A stretch of 64,000 nt of DNA from Streptomyces kanamyceticus (GCF_008704495.1 NZ_CP023699.1:6386001-6450000); one strand, 5' to 3'. Shown: positions 16,280 to 24,934, numbered from the stretch's first letter. The notes: generated by a model not told the origin, from the sequence alone. A program made the numbers and translations.

Positions 16280-16353
16280 TGCGCCGCCAGGGACTCGAAC
16301 CCCGGACCCGCTGATTAAGAGTCAGCTGCTCTAACCAACTGAGCTAGCGGCGC
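16280..16353 (-). tRNA. tRNA-Lys (anticodon CTT), copy 2
   Basis: The same 74-nt sequence as the copy at 1564-1637, including several flanking bases on each side, with anticodon CTT in loop CTCTTAA. The 5' end overlaps the last ten bases of the upstream protein gene. Confidence 0.97.
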
Positions 16354-16943
16354 CTGCTGACGTCGTAGACCTTAGCATCCTGATCGCCGCCAGGAAAAAT
16401 CGATATGCGTACCGCGGACGAGACGGCGGAGCGGGCCGCGCGGACGCAGGCCCAGAGCATCACCTCGGGGCCGGGCAGCCAGGGGTGCCGGGTGTCGGGG
16501 GCGACCAGCCAGCGCGATTCCAGGCGGGCGGCGGGGGCGGTGTCGGGGGCGCCCGCGGAGGGCGGCGGCACGGTGACCGCGTCGCCGGTGCCGTGGCAGA
16601 GCACGGAGGGGACGGTGCGGCCCCACTCCTCCCAGGCCAGCAGGCTGGGCAGCCGCTGGGCGGTGCCGGGCGCCGTGAAGAGCAGCACGCGGCCGCGGTG
16701 CGCGGCGACGGGGCCCGATCCCGGGCCTTCCTCCCATAACCGGTCGAGCATCCGCCGTCCGAAGACGGCGGGCGCGCTGATCACGTCGAAGGCGGAGCCG
16801 CAGGGGAGTACCGCGGGGGCGCAGGGGCGGCTGCGCCAGTGCGCGAGGGCGCTGCGCGGATACGTTTCGGCGGAGGCGAGCCAGGCGGCTCCGTCGGCGG
16901 TCACGTCACAGGCGTCGCGGGCGGGACGCGAGGGGGTGCTCAT
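16344..16943 (-). CDS. Small primase/polymerase-like protein (bifunctional prim-pol family relative)
   Basis: A 199-residue protein. The segment RGRVLLFTAPGTAQRLPSLLAWEEWG, then a Cys-His-Gly-rich turn, PPP, and ESRWLVAPD.RHPWLP, resembles the C-terminal half of Streptomyces proteins annotated as bifunctional DNA primase/polymerase. Whether catalytic residues remain is uncertain. ATG 16943 is taken as start without a good ribosome site. The frame ends with TAG inside the 5' acceptor region of tRNA-Lys, so the gene and the tRNA share ten bases and are probably co-transcribed. Confidence 0.6.
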   Translation of the reverse strand: MSTPSRPARDACDVTADGAAWLASAETYPRSALAHWRSRPCAPAVLPCGSAFDVISAPAVFGRRMLDRLWEEGPGSGPVAAHRGRVLLFTAPGTAQRLPSLLAWEEWGRTVPSVLCHGTGDAVTVPPPSAGAPDTAPAARLESRWLVAPDTRHPWLPGPEVMLWACVRAARSAVSSAVRISIFPGGDQDAKVYDVSRRR

Positions 16944-17034
16944 GGCAGACAGATTTACCGGTAGTGAGCATTCCATTTCTGAGAGTTGTTAGAAATCGGG
17001 ACAACAAGGGGTCGGGTGGAGTACCTTGCCTCCC

Positions 17035-17046
17035 TGGCATATGCCA
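17035..17046. promoter_or_regulatory. Palindrome TGGCATATGCCA
   Basis: A perfect 12-bp palindrome lies between two minus-strand genes, about 90 bases upstream of the primase-like gene start. It matches the palindrome at 2653-2664 except for its last base. It is a candidate operator; the binding protein is unknown. Confidence 0.35.
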
Positions 17047-17066
17047 ACTGATCCTTTCGGGCGCGA

Positions 17067-17420
17067 TCAGTCCCGGCGCTCGACGCCCCCGCGCAGCAGG
17101 TCCCGCCCGAACTCGACCATCTTCTCCGCGTAGTCCTCGGTCCACTCCGCGCGCTCCGCGATCAGCGCGGTCGTCAGCCGGTCGAACCGGCGCGGGTCGG
17201 CGAGCTGGGCCGCCGCGATGGCCTGGAACTCGACGGACCGGTCCGTCGCGGCACGGAACGCGTGGGTCAGCTCCGTCGCCCGGTCCAGGAGCTCGCGCGG
17301 GTCCTCGATCGACTCCAGGTCGAAGAAGTGCTCCGGGTCGGCACCGGCCTCGGCCGGTTCGAAGAGCAGCGGCGCGGGGCGCATGCGCTGTTCGGACCGG
17401 GGCCGCTGGGGCTCCGCCAT
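17067..17420 (-). CDS. Conserved hypothetical protein
   Basis: A 117-residue acidic helical protein with no signal peptide or membrane segment. ATG 17420 is supported by GGAGG eight bases upstream. The middle (FFDLESIEDPRELLDRATELTHAFRAATDRSVEFQAIAAAQLADPRRFDRLT) suggests a helical bundle. I do not recognise the family. It lies downstream of the helicase gene but is separated from it by an extragenic repeat, so it may be transcribed separately. Confidence 0.7.
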   Translation of the reverse strand: MAEPQRPRSEQRMRPAPLLFEPAEAGADPEHFFDLESIEDPRELLDRATELTHAFRAATDRSVEFQAIAAAQLADPRRFDRLTTALIAERAEWTEDYAEKMVEFGRDLLRGGVERRD

Positions 17421-17501
17421 GGCTTGTCCTCCTCGTACGGTGCGGGCCGCCCGTCCGGCGTCCGGCCGCCTCCCATTGTCCCTTGCGCCGCAAGTGGGCA
17501 G

Positions 17502-17542
17502 GGCCCCGTAAGGGGCGCGGGGAACCGCGCGCGCAACCACGA
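17502..17542. repeat. Dispersed extragenic palindromic repeat
   Basis: Another copy of the GGGGCGCGGGGAAC(T/C)GCGCG repeat, between the hypothetical gene and the helicase gene. It could terminate the helicase operon. Confidence 0.75.
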
Positions 17543-17553
17543 ACAGGCCGCGC

Positions 17554-18915
17554 CTAACGGGGCCACGTCACCCGATGCTCCGACAGCCGCGCCAGCACCG
17601 CGTGGTTCGCCTCCCAGCCGTCGGGGAACTTGACGGTGACGCCCAGCTGGACCGGCTCCGTGGACGGGTGGTCGTCCAGGAGGTCGGAGACGCCCGCGCG
17701 GCAGACCACGATGCAGGCGTGCCGGTGGCGCGACGCGAGCACGCACAGCCGGCCCGTCTCCAAGTGGAACGCCGTGGCGTCCGGGCGCCCGGAGAGCGGG
17801 TGCAGGACGACCGTCACGTCGTACTCCCGGCCCTGGAGCCGGTTCGCGGTGTCCACCGTGACGTCCGTGACGCCCAGGTCCGCGAGGGCCGCCCGCACCG
17901 CCGCCGCCTGGTCGCGGTGCGCGGTGCCGACGGCGATGCGGTCGGCCGTGAGCGGCGTCGGGTCGGGATCGCGCTCCGAGGTGGCCGCGCCGCCCCGGTC
18001 CAGGAGGCGGCGGACGACCAGGGCCACCGCGCGCACCGCCTCCGGGTCCGTGCGCGGAGTGTTCCTCGCGGGCAGCTCCAGCAGGCCCCAGCCCGCCCGC
18101 GCCGCCTCGTCGATCACCTGGTCGGGGCCCGAACCGTCCGACGGCACCCCGAAGGTGAGCGCCCGGTCGTCGTGTCCCGTGCCGCTGCGGAACGGCGTGT
18201 ACGGGTAGAAGGCGTCCGAGACGAGCGGGGCCGCGGAGGCGGGCAGGCGCCAGGACACCGGGAGGCGGTGCTGGGGCAGCTCCGGGTTGTGCGCGAGGAG
18301 CGTGCTGACGGCCGAGGCCGACGGGTCGTACGAAAGCCCGGCCCATTGCTCCGCGCCGACGATCGAGAACGGGTCGAGCTGGCCGGGATCGCCCACGAAC
18401 AGCGCCCGCTCGAAGAGTCCGGCCACGGCGAGCAGCGCGTCCGACCGCATCTGGTACGCCTCGTCGACGATGGCGTGCCCCCACGGCGCGTCCAGCTGGT
18501 CGACCTTGACGTGCGCCCACTTCGCGGCCGTCGAGATGACGACGTCCAGGCCCGCGAGGTCACCCGCCTTGGTCGACTTGCGGACGTTCGCCAGGTCGTC
18601 GAGCGCCTTGTCGTACGGATCGGGATCGCTGCTGTGCAAACGGCCGACCGGCAGCTCGGGGTCCTTCTCGGCGAGCCGCAGGACCAGGTCGTCCACCTGC
18701 GCGTTCGTCTGCGCGATCACCATCAGGGGGCGTCCCGCCGCGGCCAGTTCGCGAGCCGCGCGGACCACGAGCGTCGACTTGCCCGCGCCGGGCGGCGAGT
18801 CGACCACGACGCCGCGGTGCGTGCCGTGCAGCGTGTCGTGGAGGATCGCGTCGGTGGCGCGCGTCGCCTCGGCGCCGGGGTCGAAGGTGCCGCCCGCGGG
18901 CGGCGCGAGCCGCAT
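17554..18915 (-). CDS. UPF1-like superfamily 1 helicase
   Basis: A 453-residue protein with the SF1B (UPF1/Dna2-type) helicase motifs in order: Walker A SPPGAGKS (40-47), motif Ia IAQTNAQVDDLVLRL (68-82), Walker B VDEAYQM (150-156), motif III FVGDPGQLDP (173-182), a LPVSWRLP...FYPYTP block, motif V VDTANRLQGREYDVTVV, and motif VI LASRHRHACIVV. The motif VI Arg finger region reads SRHRH instead of the usual TRAR/K. ATG 18915 overlaps the upstream stop by one base. As last gene of the operon it should supply ATP-driven unwinding for the nuclease encoded two genes upstream. Confidence 0.85.
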   Translation of the reverse strand: MRLAPPAGGTFDPGAEATRATDAILHDTLHGTHRGVVVDSPPGAGKSTLVVRAARELAAAGRPLMVIAQTNAQVDDLVLRLAEKDPELPVGRLHSSDPDPYDKALDDLANVRKSTKAGDLAGLDVVISTAAKWAHVKVDQLDAPWGHAIVDEAYQMRSDALLAVAGLFERALFVGDPGQLDPFSIVGAEQWAGLSYDPSASAVSTLLAHNPELPQHRLPVSWRLPASAAPLVSDAFYPYTPFRSGTGHDDRALTFGVPSDGSGPDQVIDEAARAGWGLLELPARNTPRTDPEAVRAVALVVRRLLDRGGAATSERDPDPTPLTADRIAVGTAHRDQAAAVRAALADLGVTDVTVDTANRLQGREYDVTVVLHPLSGRPDATAFHLETGRLCVLASRHRHACIVVCRAGVSDLLDDHPSTEPVQLGVTVKFPDGWEANHAVLARLSEHRVTWPR

Positions 18916-20501
18916 CACAGGGTGTCCTCCGCGGTCACGGGGTCGGGGCTCTCCGCGGCGTCCGACGGCGGGCCGCCGTGGGTCCACGGGGTGGCTTCCG
19001 GCTCCGGCAGCTTGGGGCCGCCGCGCTGCTCGTGCTCGAAGAGCGTCCAGCAGAGGCGGTCGCCCTTGACCGGCACGGAGCCTTCGTCGGGTTCCTTGCC
19101 GCGGCCCATCTTGTCGGTGAGGCGCAGGACGACCGAGCCTCCTTCCTCATGGCCCACGAACTCGGCGGTCTGCGGCTTGCCCCCGAGGGAGCGGTACACC
19201 TTCGTGCGCTCGCCGAGGTGGGGGTGGTCGTCCGTGCGGACGGTGACCAGGGGGCGCGGGCGCGGGTTCTTGCTCTCGCTGTACGCCATGACGACCTCGG
19301 TCACCTCTCCGGTGAACGCCTCGCCCGCGAGCCGTCGGCCCGCCATCACCAGTGGGTCGTCGAGGGCCTCCTGGGCGTCGAGGCGGGCCTGTTCGCGCTC
19401 GCGCGTGGCCAGTTTGTTCGCCGCGGTGATCGCGTCGTCGACGCGGGGCTGCGGGGGTTCGCCCGCCGTGACGCGGTCCCGGTGGCCGGTGAACGACCAG
19501 CGGTCGCGGGTCCACCGGTCGGCGGCGTGCGCGGCCACCGGGAGCGTGCACAGGGCGTCGAGGCCGCGCCACACGGCGTCCCAGGTGGGGCGGGTCCTGC
19601 TCGCGACCAAGGCCTGGATCTCCCGCTCCGCCGCGGTCAGCGCGGCCAGCCTGACGTCCGCCTCGACGCCGTCCTCGGCGGCGGCGAGCGCGGTGCGGGC
19701 GCGGTCGTAGCGCTCCATGGCGGGGGCGAGCAGGTCGTTGTCGAAGGCCGGGTCGGTGGCCGGGCCCGCGGGCGGGCAGAGCAGCTGTCCTTCCTTGTCG
19801 CGGGCCAGCTCGGCGCGGCGCGCGGCGTCGGCGCCCGAGGTGCCCCCGGGGGCCTCGATCCAGGCGAGCAGGGCGCCCAGATGCTGGTCCTCCAGGCTGG
19901 ACTGGCCGGTGGCCCAGTGCCGCGAGAGCAGCTCGGTCATGGCCGTGAGCAGGGCCGATCCCGGGACCCGGGCGCGCTCACCGAAGTGCGTGAGCCAGCG
20001 GCCGAGCAGCGGGACGCGGGGCGGGGCGGGATACGGCGTCTCGGGGTCCTGCTCGGCGGTCCTGCGAAAGCGCATGGAACGGCCCAGGAGCCGGACGAAC
20101 TCGATGCCCGCGCGGCTCGGCACGATCAACTGCGGCGCGTCCGCGCACAGTTCGACCTCGACCTTGACCCGCTTGCCCGTCTCGGGGTCGGTCTCGTTCC
20201 GCTCGGCCGCCTCGACGTCGGCCGCGAACCCGTCGACGTACGGCAGGACGATCTCGGCGAGCTCCCCGAGGAAGGCGAAGCGCAGGTCGCGGTCGCGGGG
20301 CTGGGGGACGACGAGGAGCCGCGGCGAGGTGCGCTCCGTCCCGACGAGGGCGCCGAGCGGGGCGCCCGCCTCGCCCGCGGTGGTGAGCGGGACCAGGACG
20401 AGGGGCCGCTGGGAGAGGTGCCGGTGGCGCACGGTCGCGCGGGGCTGTGCGCGGCCGGTGTCCACGGCTTCCAGGCGGGCGAGGTTGTCGATCAGTGACA
20501 C
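18915..20501 (-). CDS. Hypothetical protein between nuclease and helicase
   Basis: A 528-residue soluble protein that I do not recognise. It begins with GTG 20501 behind AAGGGA and ends overlapping the helicase start. The N-terminal 120 residues are beta-rich and basic (TVRHRHLSQRPLVLVPLTTAGEAGAPLGALVG). The middle is helical with an Arg/Glu-rich stretch around residues 375-400, and the C-terminus contains VVMAYSESKNPRPRPLVTVRTDD and a Pro-rich end. Its place in the operon suggests that it holds the nuclease and helicase together or contacts DNA; that is inference. Confidence 0.8.
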   Translation of the reverse strand: MSLIDNLARLEAVDTGRAQPRATVRHRHLSQRPLVLVPLTTAGEAGAPLGALVGTERTSPRLLVVPQPRDRDLRFAFLGELAEIVLPYVDGFAADVEAAERNETDPETGKRVKVEVELCADAPQLIVPSRAGIEFVRLLGRSMRFRRTAEQDPETPYPAPPRVPLLGRWLTHFGERARVPGSALLTAMTELLSRHWATGQSSLEDQHLGALLAWIEAPGGTSGADAARRAELARDKEGQLLCPPAGPATDPAFDNDLLAPAMERYDRARTALAAAEDGVEADVRLAALTAAEREIQALVASRTRPTWDAVWRGLDALCTLPVAAHAADRWTRDRWSFTGHRDRVTAGEPPQPRVDDAITAANKLATREREQARLDAQEALDDPLVMAGRRLAGEAFTGEVTEVVMAYSESKNPRPRPLVTVRTDDHPHLGERTKVYRSLGGKPQTAEFVGHEEGGSVVLRLTDKMGRGKEPDEGSVPVKGDRLCWTLFEHEQRGGPKLPEPEATPWTHGGPPSDAAESPDPVTAEDTL

Positions 20502-20571
20502 ATGCGTCCCTTCTCCGGCCGCGGGGCCCTGGGACCCCGCGCACCGCCGTGATTCCGTACGCCGCCGTGCC

Positions 20572-21768
20572 TCAGCATCCCGAACCCCCGCCCGAGGCGC
20601 CCGCGCCGGCGAGCGCCTCGGCCCGCAGGCCCGCCGCTCTGCGCAGGGTCGCCACCGCCGGGTCGTCCGGGTCGCCGCTCGTGCCGAGGGCCGCGGAGAG
20701 GATCTCGCCGATCGTCGTCAGGCCGCCGAGCTCGCCGCGGATCGAGCGGCCGAGCGACGTCACCTCGCCCTCGTCCCTGGCCCGGTCCCGGCAGTGGAAG
20801 GCCAGCTCACAGGCGGCCAGGCACTCGGGTGCGTACGACGCCGGGACCGCCTCGACCGCCGCCGTCAGCTCGGCGGCCGGGCGCCGCACGTCGAACGTCG
20901 TGCCCTCGGGGAGCCCGGCCGCGATGTCCTCGACGCGGGTGAGGCGCTCCAGCTGGCGGCGCGTCACCGAGAGCTGTTTGCGCACGTCGACGGCGGACGC
21001 CGTGGCGAAGTTCGAGAAGTCCTTGGGGCAGACGAGCAGGACGTGGTGACGCACCCGCGGCGGGTCCTCCATGCGCGCGGCGACCCGCTCCAGGGCCAGT
21101 GCGTACACCGCGGCCTGCCGGGCGGCCGCGCCCACCTTCGCGGCGTCCGCCGAACCGTCGATCATCGGGAAGGACTTGATCTCGACGACCGTCCAACGGC
21201 CGTCGGGGTGGACGACCACGGCGTCCGGTTCGAGGAAGGCGGGCGTCCCCGCGACGTCCAGGGCCAGCATGGGGTGGTCGAGGAGCGTCCAGCCGCCGGA
21301 TTCCGTGGCCTCGCGCAGCGCGAGCGCGGTGCGGGCCGCGCGGCCCTCGGGGCCCGCCGCCGAGAGGTCGGGCACGGCGGACTCGCCCGGCACGGGCTCG
21401 GGCCCGCCGCCCAGGCGCCCGTGCGTGAGCCGCAGCAGCTCCGCGCCGCCGTCGGCCTTGACCCGCGCCTCGAAGGCATTGCCCCGCATGAAGGCGAACT
21501 GGGACTGGCCGAAGCCGGAGGGCGAGCCGAGCGACTCGGCGAGCGCCGCCTTGTCCACGCCCGCGCCGTCCAGGAGGGCGCGCCGTCCGCACCCGGGGTT
21601 GGCCGCGAGCGCGGCCAGCGCGCGGGCGTCGAGGGGGCGCGGTGGAACGTCGGGGCCGCGCAGCTCAGCGAGCTGGTGCCGGAGCGCCGTCCCCCGCTTC
21701 GGCGGGGCTGGCACTCGGCTCGGCGCCGGGGTCGGCACTCTGCTTGCGCTGTCGGGGAATTCGCTCAC
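20572..21768 (-). CDS. RecB-family PD-(D/E)XK nuclease with Cas4/Dna2-like cysteine set
   Basis: About 398 residues counted from GTG 21768. Nuclease motifs are visible: G96-NAF-E100, D182 in LEPDAVVV, E196-I-K198 in VVEIKSF, and Q218-AAV-Y222 (the QxxxY motif of RecB nucleases). Four cysteines are placed as in Fe-S nucleases (Cas4, AddB, Dna2): C60 before the core and C316-x3-C320-x5-C326 after it. The usual spacing is Cx2Cx5C, so this is a slight variant. It should be a DNA exonuclease or flap nuclease acting with the helicase. The start is uncertain because the gene overlaps the PAP2 gene by 104 bases. TTG 21798 or a later GTG are alternatives. Confidence 0.82.
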   Translation of the reverse strand: MSEFPDSASRVPTPAPSRVPAPPKRGTALRHQLAELRGPDVPPRPLDARALAALAANPGCGRRALLDGAGVDKAALAESLGSPSGFGQSQFAFMRGNAFEARVKADGGAELLRLTHGRLGGGPEPVPGESAVPDLSAAGPEGRAARTALALREATESGGWTLLDHPMLALDVAGTPAFLEPDAVVVHPDGRWTVVEIKSFPMIDGSADAAKVGAAARQAAVYALALERVAARMEDPPRVRHHVLLVCPKDFSNFATASAVDVRKQLSVTRRQLERLTRVEDIAAGLPEGTTFDVRRPAAELTAAVEAVPASYAPECLAACELAFHCRDRARDEGEVTSLGRSIRGELGGLTTIGEILSAALGTSGDPDDPAVATLRRAAGLRAEALAGAGASGGGSGC

Positions 21769-22618
21769 CTGCCGAAGTCTGGCACCCGGCACTGACAATC
21801 GAGGGCCCAGTGGCGGAAGGGGCCGCGGGAGTGCGCGCGAAGAGCGTACGCAGCCGGGTCATCAGGGGGTCGGTGAGCCGTCGCACGGGCCGCACGAGCA
21901 GCAGGCCCACGCCCATCACGGCGGCGCCCGCCACCGCGTCGAGGAAGTAGTGGTTCGCGGTGCCCATCACGACGATGGTGGTGATCAGCGGGTAGGCGAC
22001 ACCGGCCGCCTTGGCCAGCGGGGTGTGCCCGTACTTCCAGAGCATCACGCCGCACCACAGCGCCCACCCGACGTGCAGGCTGGGCATCGCCGCGTACTGG
22101 TTGGTCATGCCGCCGAGCCCGCGCGGCGCGCTCGCCTCGCCGCCCCACCAGCCGTAGTCGCTGTACTGCGCCATGGTGTCGACGAAGCCGTGGCCCGCGC
22201 TGAGCAGCCGCGGCGGGCAGGTGGGCAGCAGGGTGAAGCCGACCAGGCCGATCATGGTGGAGATCATCAGCCACGCGCGTGCCGCGCGGTAGTGCACCGC
22301 CCGGCTGCGGAACAGCCAGATCAGGATGGCGGGCGTGACGAGATAGTGCAGCGAGGCGTACCAGAAGTCGGCGGGGACGCCGATCCAGGCGTGTTCGGTG
22401 AAGAGACGGTTCAGCGGGTGTTCCGCGTTGAGCCGCAGGTACTGCTCGGCTCTGAGGATCTGGATGCCGTGGTCGACGGCGCTCGCCACGTCACCGCGGA
22501 CGACCAGCCGGCCCGCCGAGTACAGGGCGTACACCAGAACGATCAGTGGCAGCTCCGTGTACCAGCGAAGCCGGTGTTCGGGTATGCCTTCGGCGCCCGG
22601 CGCGTCGATCTTCGGCAT
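21665..22618 (-). CDS. PAP2-superfamily membrane phosphatase / inositol phosphorylceramide synthase-like
   Basis: A 317-residue protein with about six membrane helices and the PAP2 motifs: TCPPRLLS, then MPSLHVGWALW (about residues 180-190), then NHYFLDAVAG. The layout matches the AUR1/IPC synthase-like branch, so it may act on lipid-linked phosphates at the outer face of the membrane. ATG 22618 is preferred because GGGGGA lies eight bases upstream. A GTG at 22648 has no site. The last 45 residues are low-complexity and their DNA also encodes the start of the nuclease gene in another frame. Confidence 0.85.
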   Translation of the reverse strand: MPKIDAPGAEGIPEHRLRWYTELPLIVLVYALYSAGRLVVRGDVASAVDHGIQILRAEQYLRLNAEHPLNRLFTEHAWIGVPADFWYASLHYLVTPAILIWLFRSRAVHYRAARAWLMISTMIGLVGFTLLPTCPPRLLSAGHGFVDTMAQYSDYGWWGGEASAPRGLGGMTNQYAAMPSLHVGWALWCGVMLWKYGHTPLAKAAGVAYPLITTIVVMGTANHYFLDAVAGAAVMGVGLLLVRPVRRLTDPLMTRLRTLFARTPAAPSATGPSIVSAGCQTSAGERIPRQRKQSADPGAEPSASPAEAGDGAPAPAR

Positions 22619-22852
22619 CCGGTCGGTCCCCCACTCGTCTCTGTTCACGCGGCGTACGCCGCCGCATCACCTTACGGCGTACGCGAGGGGCGCCGAGGCG
22701 TCCCCCGGTGGTCTTAGACGCAGAGATCGGCGAGTGGGTTGCCAGCCCGGGCGAGCGGCTGATCTCGGGTGGGTGATGATGGAGAGGGCGGACACTCCCT
22801 GTCCGTACAAATCTGCACAAAGCAGTAAAAGTCCACTCGAAGAGGTCCCCCC

Positions 22853-23446
22853 ATGGCACCCCGCATCCTGCTGGCCCGGCACGGACAGACGGAATGGTCA
22901 CTGTCCGGGAAGCACACCGGCAGGACGGATATCCCGCTCCTCGAAGAGGGGCGCCGCGGCGCGAAGCTCCTGGGCGAGCGGCTGCACCGCGCCCCCTACG
23001 ACGGCCTGCCCGACGTCGAGGTGCGCACGAGCCCGCTCTCCCGCGCGCGGGAGACCTGCGAGATCGCCGGGTTCGGCGACCGGGCCACCACCTGGGACGC
23101 GCTGATGGAGTTCGACTACGGGGCGTACGACGGGATGACCCCCGCGGACATCCAGGCGGTCCGCCCCGGCTGGTTCATCTGGCGGGACGGCGTCCCCAGG
23201 GGCGAGACGCTGGAGCAGGTCGCCGCGCGGGCGGACGAGGTGGTGGCGTGGGCGCGCTCCGCCGACCGTGACGTCCTGGTCTTCGCGCACGGCCACATCC
23301 TTCGGGTCATCGGCGCGCGCTGGCTGGGCCTCGGCATCGATTTCGCCGCCCGCATCCGCCTCAACCCGACGTCCCTCTCCACCTTGGGCTGGGCCTACGG
23401 AGAGCCCGCCATCGAGTCGTGGAACGAGACGGGACACCTGTCCTGA
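22853..23446 (+). CDS. Histidine phosphatase family protein
   Basis: A 197-residue phosphoglycerate mutase-like phosphatase. The phosphorylated His is in [11 protein letters not shown] (residues 6-16), followed by [10 protein letters not shown] and the second His in [17 protein letters not shown]. It hydrolyses a small phosphate ester that cannot be named. ATG 22853 follows GAAGAGG by about seven bases. It is monocistronic and convergent with the HTH/TPR regulator. Confidence 0.93.
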   Translation: MAPRILLARHGQTEWSLSGKHTGRTDIPLLEEGRRGAKLLGERLHRAPYDGLPDVEVRTSPLSRARETCEIAGFGDRATTWDALMEFDYGAYDGMTPADIQAVRPGWFIWRDGVPRGETLEQVAARADEVVAWARSADRDVLVFAHGHILRVIGARWLGLGIDFAARIRLNPTSLSTLGWAYGEPAIESWNETGHLS

Positions 23447-23457
23447 CGGACGGGCGC

Positions 23458-23491
23458 GGGAGCTGTCCCGCCCGGGGAGCTATCCCACCCG
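23458..23491. repeat. Two-copy 17-bp repeat holding the regulator stop codon
   Basis: GGGAGCTGTCCCGCCCG (23458-23474) is followed directly by GGGAGCTATCCCACCCG (23475-23491). The second copy contains the TAG stop (minus strand, 23480-23482) of the regulator gene. Confidence 0.75.
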
Positions 23492-24934
23492 GGGCAGCGA
23501 GGCGTGCCGCTCCAGGAAGCCGCTCACGCCGGACGCCCTGCGGTGCGGGAGCAGCACCCGCGCCGTCGTCGCGAGCATCGACTGGATGCGCGACGACTGC
23601 ACCTCGCCCAGGAGCGAAAGGACCCGCAGGCCCGCCGTCGCCGCCTCGTCGGGGCGGCCCGCGCGGGCCAGGTCGTCGGCGAGCTCGGCGGTGTAGAGCG
23701 CGATGTTCCTGGTGAACTGCGGGGTCTGGGACGAGGCGGTGACCGCCGCGAGCCGCGCGTGCCTGGCCGCCCGCTCCCAGTCGCCGAGCGCGGACCAGCA
23801 CTGCGCCTCCAGGCCCTCCAGCTCGGCGGGTCCGTAGAAGCTCATCCACTCCGGGTCACGCTCCGTCGCCCCCCGGTCGAAGAGGGCGTGCGCGCGGGTC
23901 AGCGACTGCTCGCAGCCCGCCCGGTCGCCGAGCCCCGCCCAGCCGCCCGCCTCGCGCAGCGCGACGAGGGAGAGCAGCCGGTGCGAGCCGAGGTGCCGGG
24001 CCGCCCCGGTGGCGGCCTGCGCGGCCCGCACCGCTTCGCGGGGGCGCCCCGCGTCGCGCGCGAGGAACGCGGAGTTGCAGAAGGCGTGCGCCTCGACCCC
24101 GTGGTCGCCGGACATCCGCGCGGTGGCGAGGGCCTCCGCGTAGTGCGAGCGCGCGTCGTCGAAGCGGCCCGAGTCGTGCGCCAGCCAGCCCACGGAGATG
24201 GCCAGTTCACCGGCGCCCGCGTGCAGCCGGTCGGAGGTCGACTGACGGGTGGTGCTCGCGTCGAGCAGGGTGTAGGCGGCCCGCAGGGGGGCGGCCGCGC
24301 GCCGGTAGAGGCCGTCGGCCCCGTGCCGGTCGTCGAGCAGCCTGATCCTGCGTACGGCCTCCTCGACCGCGCAGGCGTCGGCCGCGTCGGCCCGGCGGCC
24401 CCGCGGCCCCGCGGCCCAGGCCTGGCCGCCCAGGGAGAGCCCGATGGGCCCCAGGGCCGCGGCCACGGTGGCCGTGGAGCCGGTCATGAACGCGCGACGT
24501 TCCACGTCGCTCTCCTCGTGGATCTGGATCGCGTACGGGTCGCAGGCGCGGGGGTCGGACCCGGTCGGATGGGACTCGTAGAACTGGATCGTGGGCTCTG
24601 GCTGGATCGTGGTGTGCGGCAGGGGCGCGCCGATGCTGTCGCGCGCCCCCCGGCCGCGCACCTGCGAGCGCGGCGTGAAGCCCATGTCCGTCAGCGTCCT
24701 GCCGGGGAACATGTGCAGGAACACGCGCTCGTAGGCGTAGTTGGGGCAACGGATCTCGCCTGCCTCGACGCGCCCTACGTAGCGCGCGTCGCAGCTGACC
24801 CGCTCGCCGATCTCACGGGCGGCCCGGCGGACCGCCGCGGCGAACTCGCCCGGTGAGCGCGGCCCGCGCAGCTGGCGGAAGACAAGGTTCGGTCGCGGGG
24901 ACTGAGTTGACGATGCCATCGGTGACGACGCCAT
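23480..24934 (-). CDS. HTH/TPR-type regulator (NsdA-like architecture)
   Basis: A 484-residue protein. An N-terminal degenerate helix-turn-helix (RQLRGPRSPGEFAAAVRRAAREIGERVSCDARYVGRVEAGEI) resembles XRE domains. A twin-arginine-like segment follows (RRAFMTGSTATVAAALGPIGLSLGG, about residues 146-170), and then helical repeats of about 35-40 residues typical of TPR regulators. Streptomyces proteins with this layout (for example NsdA) act in the cytoplasm as developmental or antibiotic regulators, but direct identity is not claimed. ATG 24934 follows AGAGGG by about eight bases. Its stop lies in a short tandem repeat. Confidence 0.8.
   Translation of the reverse strand: MASSPMASSTQSPRPNLVFRQLRGPRSPGEFAAAVRRAAREIGERVSCDARYVGRVEAGEIRCPNYAYERVFLHMFPGRTLTDMGFTPRSQVRGRGARDSIGAPLPHTTIQPEPTIQFYESHPTGSDPRACDPYAIQIHEESDVERRAFMTGSTATVAAALGPIGLSLGGQAWAAGPRGRRADAADACAVEEAVRRIRLLDDRHGADGLYRRAAAPLRAAYTLLDASTTRQSTSDRLHAGAGELAISVGWLAHDSGRFDDARSHYAEALATARMSGDHGVEAHAFCNSAFLARDAGRPREAVRAAQAATGAARHLGSHRLLSLVALREAGGWAGLGDRAGCEQSLTRAHALFDRGATERDPEWMSFYGPAELEGLEAQCWSALGDWERAARHARLAAVTASSQTPQFTRNIALYTAELADDLARAGRPDEAATAGLRVLSLLGEVQSSRIQSMLATTARVLLPHRRASGVSGFLERHASLPRVG

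Noticed and set aside
18978..20498. 506-codon plus-strand frame
   Set aside because: It mirrors the minus-strand 528-residue gene, is rich in Arg/Gly/Pro and has no domain; this is typical of a shadow frame in high-G+C DNA.
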